Of a DNA stretch of 23,881 bases, positions 21,026 to 23,881 are shown one piece after another. Made by a program: the position numbers and the translations under genes. The DNA is taken from the NCBI GenBank assembly GCA_002789895.1, contig PFUC01000042.1, positions 1 to 23,881 on the forward strand. The letters run 5' to 3'. Numbering within the stretch: position 1 is the stretch's first letter; each line of letters starts with the position of its first letter. Source of the DNA: Candidatus Collierbacteria bacterium CG_4_9_14_3_um_filter_43_16 (GTDB lineage Bacteria; Patescibacteriota; Microgenomatia; UBA1400; MFAQ01). The notes below the pieces were generated by a model. That model searched no databases, had not been told where the DNA came from, and worked only from the letters and a program-made list of their open reading frames with translations.

Positions 21026-22273
21026 ATGAAGCGAATTTTTCGTGCCATTTCTACACCCACAGCTCGGTCCACCGCCATCTTTTATTTTGGTAGTTTCGGC
21101 TTAAGTGTTTTTCGCTACTTATTCCATTTGATTTTGCTTCGATTTCTTGCCCCTGCTGAGTACGGCGAATTCTTTTCCTACCTGTCCCTCACTTATCTTC
21201 TTGGTATTCCCACCGGCACCATCGCCACCGTTATCACCAAATATGTTGCCGAGTTCAAAGGTAAGGGCGACAAGACCTCGATCAATCTATTCTTTCATTA
21301 TTTGATTCGCACAGTTACGCCCCTCGCCGTCTTCTTGGGTCTTGCTTTGATTCTTCTATCCGGACCTTTATCCTTTATTTTCAAGGCCCACTCACTTGCC
21401 TTTATCGTCTTAGGAATTAGCGTCTTCATTTCTCTCTATCAAACCATCATTGGTTCGTATTTGGTGGCTTATCAAAAATTTGTTTTCCAAACAGTCCTGG
21501 GTTTAGTGAGTATTCTTCTCACCATTGTTTTTTCCATTCTGCTTATTAAGTTTGGCTTCGGAGCTACCGGCGCTGTTATTGGTCAGCTCTTGGGAAGTGT
21601 CGTCACTTCTATCATTATTTTCCTCAACATTCGCCCATCAGTTTATCCGAAGATTGTCACCAAAAATCCTCCTCATTTTTCTTTGGGCGGCTTTATGGGT
21701 TACAGTTTTATTTATGCGCTGGGTACCATGTCTTTAATCTCTACTGATGTTCTCATGGTCCGAGCCTTGTTCAATCCTCATCTCTCCGGTATCTATTCCT
21801 CCTTATCAATTTTGGGTCGTATGATTCTCTTTGGTCTTACCCCCCTTATTTCTTTGGTCTTACCCATGGCTTCTCATCGCCAATCGGCTTTCGGCTCCGC
21901 CAAAACTATTTTAATCAAGCTTGGTTCTGTGACGGTTATTTTTGGAATTGTCGGTGCCGGAATTTTTAGCTTGTTTCCTACGCTGATCATCAGAATTCTT
22001 TCTGGAGCCGCCTATTTGGAGGCTGCACCCTTTCTTTCGGTCTTTGCCTTCACCATGGTCTTTTTGGCCCTCAGTCAGTTTATCCTTGCTTACCTTTTGG
22101 CCCTCAGTCATCCTAGAGCAACTCTTCTACTATTATCAGCTACAGTTATTCAGCCATTTTTGTTTTATGTATTTCGAGGCTCATTCTCTCTCGTCATCTG
22201 GTCCAACTTCGCGATTCATCTTCTCCTTCTCTCATCTCTTATATTTTTCCTTTTTTCCCGCACCAAGCACTAA
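21026..22273 (+). CDS. Wzx-type polysaccharide flippase (MOP superfamily)
   Basis: 415 aa, about 12 transmembrane helices, matching oligosaccharide flippases. N-terminal STAIFYFGSFGLSVFRYLFHLILLRFLAPAEYGEFFSYLSL is the typical first two helices with the L-x-P-x-E-Y-G-x-F signature. FGATGAVIGQLLGS follows mid-protein, and MSLISTDVLMVRALFNPHLSGIYSSLSILGRM is the conserved seventh-helix region, with an acidic residue in the membrane next to an A-x-Y or G-I-Y turn. Predicted to move lipid-linked oligosaccharides from the inner to the outer face of the membrane, feeding the GT-C enzymes. Divergent from the GT-C gene at 20928 across a 97-bp gap. Confidence 0.85.
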   Translation: MKRIFRAISTPTARSTAIFYFGSFGLSVFRYLFHLILLRFLAPAEYGEFFSYLSLTYLLGIPTGTIATVITKYVAEFKGKGDKTSINLFFHYLIRTVTPLAVFLGLALILLSGPLSFIFKAHSLAFIVLGISVFISLYQTIIGSYLVAYQKFVFQTVLGLVSILLTIVFSILLIKFGFGATGAVIGQLLGSVVTSIIIFLNIRPSVYPKIVTKNPPHFSLGGFMGYSFIYALGTMSLISTDVLMVRALFNPHLSGIYSSLSILGRMILFGLTPLISLVLPMASHRQSAFGSAKTILIKLGSVTVIFGIVGAGIFSLFPTLIIRILSGAAYLEAAPFLSVFAFTMVFLALSQFILAYLLALSHPRATLLLLSATVIQPFLFYVFRGSFSLVIWSNFAIHLLLLSSLIFFLFSRTKH

Positions 22274-22282
22274 TTTCTACGC

Positions 22283-22303
22283 ACCTCGCACCAATAACTC
22301 TCC
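22283..22303 (+). repeat. Partial ACCAATAAC repeat in an intergenic gap
   Basis: CACCTCGCACCAATAACTCTC matches the left flank and part of the core of the P-I-T-N-N element (compare CCTCGCACCAATACCC at 10513). It shows that the element also exists outside genes. Confidence 0.45.
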
Positions 22304-22309
22304 AAAGTA

Positions 22310-22315
22310 TATAAT
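22310..22315 (+). promoter_or_regulatory. -10 box for the polyprenyl-phosphate sugar synthase gene (leaderless)
   Basis: Perfect TATAAT followed by 6 nt and the ATG at 22322. Confidence 0.55.
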
Positions 22316-22321
22316 CTCCTC

Positions 22322-23146
22322 ATGCCCAAGGCTACCAAAAAGAAAACAAAATCACTCGGTTCTGTCGATCCCTCTTTGCTTTCGGTGATTGTCCCCGCAT
22401 ATAACTGCAAATCCATTTTCAATGATCTTTCTACCATAAAGCTTTATCTAGACCTTCTCAATAGGCCTTACGAATTGATTTGCGTCGTTGACGGACAAAA
22501 AAACAGCAAGGACAAAACGGCTGATCTGGCCAGATCGTTCAAAGCCAGAGGTAGTAGAGTATATTTCTACCCGATAAACAAAGGTAAGGGTTATGCTGTA
22601 CGTTACGGTATGGCCCGCACCAAGGGAAGTATTATCGCTTTTATTGATGCCGGTTCCGATCTTCATGCCAAAGGAATCGGTTTGGCACTCGAACATATGA
22701 AATGGTATGACGCGGACATTATTATTGGTAGCAAACGCCACCATGCTAGTAAAGTTTACTACCCTTGGCAAAGAAAACTCCTTTCTTACATTGTTCAAAA
22801 AGCGACCAAATTTATCTTTGGTCTAAATGTTTCTGATACTCAGACGGGACTAAAGGTCTTCAGTCGAGACGTTCTGGTCGAAGTCCTGCCTCGCCTCATC
22901 GTTAAACGTTGGGCTTTTGATCTGGAAATCCTCACCGTGGCCAACCGCCTAGGCTTTAAAAGAATTTATGAATCTCCGGTGGAGATCACTCACAATTTTG
23001 CCAGCAATGTCGACATTTCCTCGGTGAAGAACTACTTTATCGATTATTTTGCCATTATTTATCGAACTTACATTCTTCGTTATTACGATGATGGTGGCTC
23101 GGACCACTGGGAATCAGATCCCAATCTCAAACTCCGCTATCACTAA
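22322..23146 (+). CDS. GT2 polyprenyl-phosphate hexose synthase-like (DPM1/GtrB-like)
   Basis: 274 aa cytoplasmic GT-A enzyme. After a lysine-rich N-terminus (MPKATKKKTK) come LSVIVPAYN (20-28), VVDGQKNSKDKT (55-66), INKGKGYAVRYGMARTKGSIIAFIDAGSD (85-113), IIIGSKRHHASKVYYPWQRKLLS, S171-D172-T173-Q174-T-G-L-K-V-F and WAFDLEIL. The last three blocks are typical of dolichyl/polyprenyl-phosphate mannose or glucose synthases. The usual DAD-type metal site is D109-A110-G111 with D113 nearby, and VVDDGS is VVDGQK, so metal binding may differ. No C-terminal membrane anchor. It would make the lipid-phosphate sugar donors used by the GT-C proteins of this window. Only one such enzyme is visible for nine GT-C enzymes. 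Confidence 0.82.
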   Translation: MPKATKKKTKSLGSVDPSLLSVIVPAYNCKSIFNDLSTIKLYLDLLNRPYELICVVDGQKNSKDKTADLARSFKARGSRVYFYPINKGKGYAVRYGMARTKGSIIAFIDAGSDLHAKGIGLALEHMKWYDADIIIGSKRHHASKVYYPWQRKLLSYIVQKATKFIFGLNVSDTQTGLKVFSRDVLVEVLPRLIVKRWAFDLEILTVANRLGFKRIYESPVEITHNFASNVDISSVKNYFIDYFAIIYRTYILRYYDDGGSDHWESDPNLKLRYH

Positions 23147-23149
23147 ATC

Positions 23150-23178
23150 GAACCAATTACTATTAACTGTGAACCGAA
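23150..23178 (+). repeat. Weak ACCAATTACTATTAAC repeat-like stretch upstream of the last gene
   Basis: GAACCAATTACTATTAACTG resembles GAACCAATAACCAATAAC with a few changes, and overlaps both the -10 candidate and the GTG start of the next gene. Confidence 0.3.
23158..23163 (+). promoter_or_regulatory. Possible -10 box for the last GT2 gene
   Basis: TACTAT 5 nt before the GTG at 23169; consistent with the short-leader pattern of the other genes but weak by itself. Confidence 0.3.
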
Positions 23179-23881
23179 AATTTCCCCTTGTCTCCGTCAT
23201 TGTCGTCGACTACAAAAAGAATAATCCATATCTAATTGAGTGTTTGGAGGCAATTGAGAGGCAAACCTACAAAAACTTCGAAATCATTCTTATTTGTGAT
23301 TATCGGGTAGATTTGAACTATCCCAAACTCCGCCAAAAATCCTACGGCCACTATGTCGGGCCGGCGGAAAAACGTGACACTGGAGCCAAAATGGCGAAAG
23401 GAGAGATCCTGGCTTTTATCGACGATGACGCCTACCCTAGCAAGAATTGGATGGCGAGTCTTGTACCCCATTTTCAAAAAGCCAAAATCGCCGGCGTAGG
23501 CGGACCGGGTGTCACCCCGCCTTCAATTAGCTGGCAAGAAGAAGCTTCCGGCTGGGCGTCGGCCTCTCCTGTCGGTGCCGGTCCGTATACATATAGATTC
23601 CTTCCGGGGAAAAAACAATACGTCGATGACTATCCTTCTATGAATTTGGCCGTTCGTAAGAAGGATTTTATGGAGGCAGGCGGCTATGATTCTAACTTTT
23701 GGCCTGGTGAGGATACCAAACTTTGCTTGGATTTAACTCATAAACTAAACAAAAAAATTATTTACGAACCAAAGGCGGTCGTTTATCATCACCGTCGTCC
23801 CATCCTGCTTTCCCACCTCAAGCAAAACGGCAACTACGGACTTCATCGCGGATTCTTTGCCCGTATTCTCCCGGCAACTTC
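23169..23881 (+). CDS. GT2 family glycosyltransferase, 3' partial, GTG start
   Basis: 237 codons visible, open to the window edge. GTG at 23169 is the only plausible start: no ATG, GTG or TTG lies between it and the preceding in-frame region, and the first in-frame ATG is about 75 codons inside, beyond conserved residues. N-terminal FPLVSVIVVDYKKNNPYLIECLEAI, RQTYKNFEIILICD, GAKMAKGEILAFIDDDAYPSKNW with the DXD metal site D85-D86-D87, GGPGVTPP, SMNLAVRKKDFMEAGGYDSNFWPGED with E181-D182 as the likely catalytic pair, and VVYHHRR. A canonical, apparently intact GT2 as far as it runs. Lies 22 nt after the synthase gene. It may be membrane-anchored at the unseen C-terminus. Confidence 0.87.
   Translation, partial: MNRKFPLVSVIVVDYKKNNPYLIECLEAIERQTYKNFEIILICDYRVDLNYPKLRQKSYGHYVGPAEKRDTGAKMAKGEILAFIDDDAYPSKNWMASLVPHFQKAKIAGVGGPGVTPPSISWQEEASGWASASPVGAGPYTYRFLPGKKQYVDDYPSMNLAVRKKDFMEAGGYDSNFWPGEDTKLCLDLTHKLNKKIIYEPKAVVYHHRRPILLSHLKQNGNYGLHRGFFARILPAT

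Overview
This 23.9 kb window is almost entirely a cell-surface glycan assembly locus. It encodes nine full-length GT-C membrane glycosyltransferases, two half-size relatives of them, six nucleotide-sugar-type glycosyltransferases (five GT2 and one GT4, the last GT2 running off the edge), a Wzx-type flippase and an MFS transporter. No tRNA, rRNA, CRISPR array, insertion sequence or replication gene is visible. The organism is bacterial and uses the standard code (TAA, TAG and TGA all act as stops). Several features suggest, by inference only, a Patescibacteria/CPR lineage, perhaps Microgenomates-like: GT-C genes stacked in tandem, almost no Shine-Dalgarno sequences, -10-only promoters placed so that transcripts would be leaderless, and many short palindromic repeats, some of them translated inside genes. 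No marker gene is present to confirm this.

Layout. 1-1765: the tail of a possible upstream gene, then two GT2 transferases overlapping by 11 nt. 1766-2080: a 315-nt gap with one weak reverse frame and a promoter. 2081-5717: GT87-like GT-C, a half-size GT39 relative and the first GT39 enzyme, tightly coupled. 5718-5760: a -10 box followed by a perfect 16-bp palindrome. 5761-17132: a second tightly packed run with a second half-size relative, five consecutive GT39 paralogues (6577, 8274, 9961, 11809, 13545), a WaaE-like GT2 and a GT4. 17086-18270 (minus): MFS transporter, whose 3' end overlaps the GT4 gene antisense by 47 nt. 18310-19485: PIG-V-like GT-C. 19507-20928 (minus): a divergent PMT-type GT-C. 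21026-22273: flippase. 22322-23146: polyprenyl-phosphate hexose synthase-like GT2. 23169-end: GTG-started GT2, incomplete.

How the genes may work together (inference from families). The GT2 and GT4 enzymes would build an oligosaccharide on a lipid carrier in the cytoplasm, and the flippase would export it. The DPM1/GtrB-like synthase (22322) would charge polyprenyl phosphate with single sugars, and the GT-C enzymes would use these on the outer face to extend or branch the glycan or to glycosylate surface proteins. No initiating phosphoglycosyl transferase, Wzy polymerase or WaaL ligase is visible here.

Most unusual points: (1) a run of five GT39 paralogues, with a sixth nearby, accompanied by two catalytic-end-less half paralogues; (2) a short repeat (core AACCAATAACCAATAAC, encoding P-I-T-N-N) written in frame into the same loop of several of these paralogues, up to four times in one gene, with similar sequence between genes; (3) three other genome-repeat-like elements translated in frame inside GT-C genes; (4) a consistent -10/6-nt/ATG start architecture.
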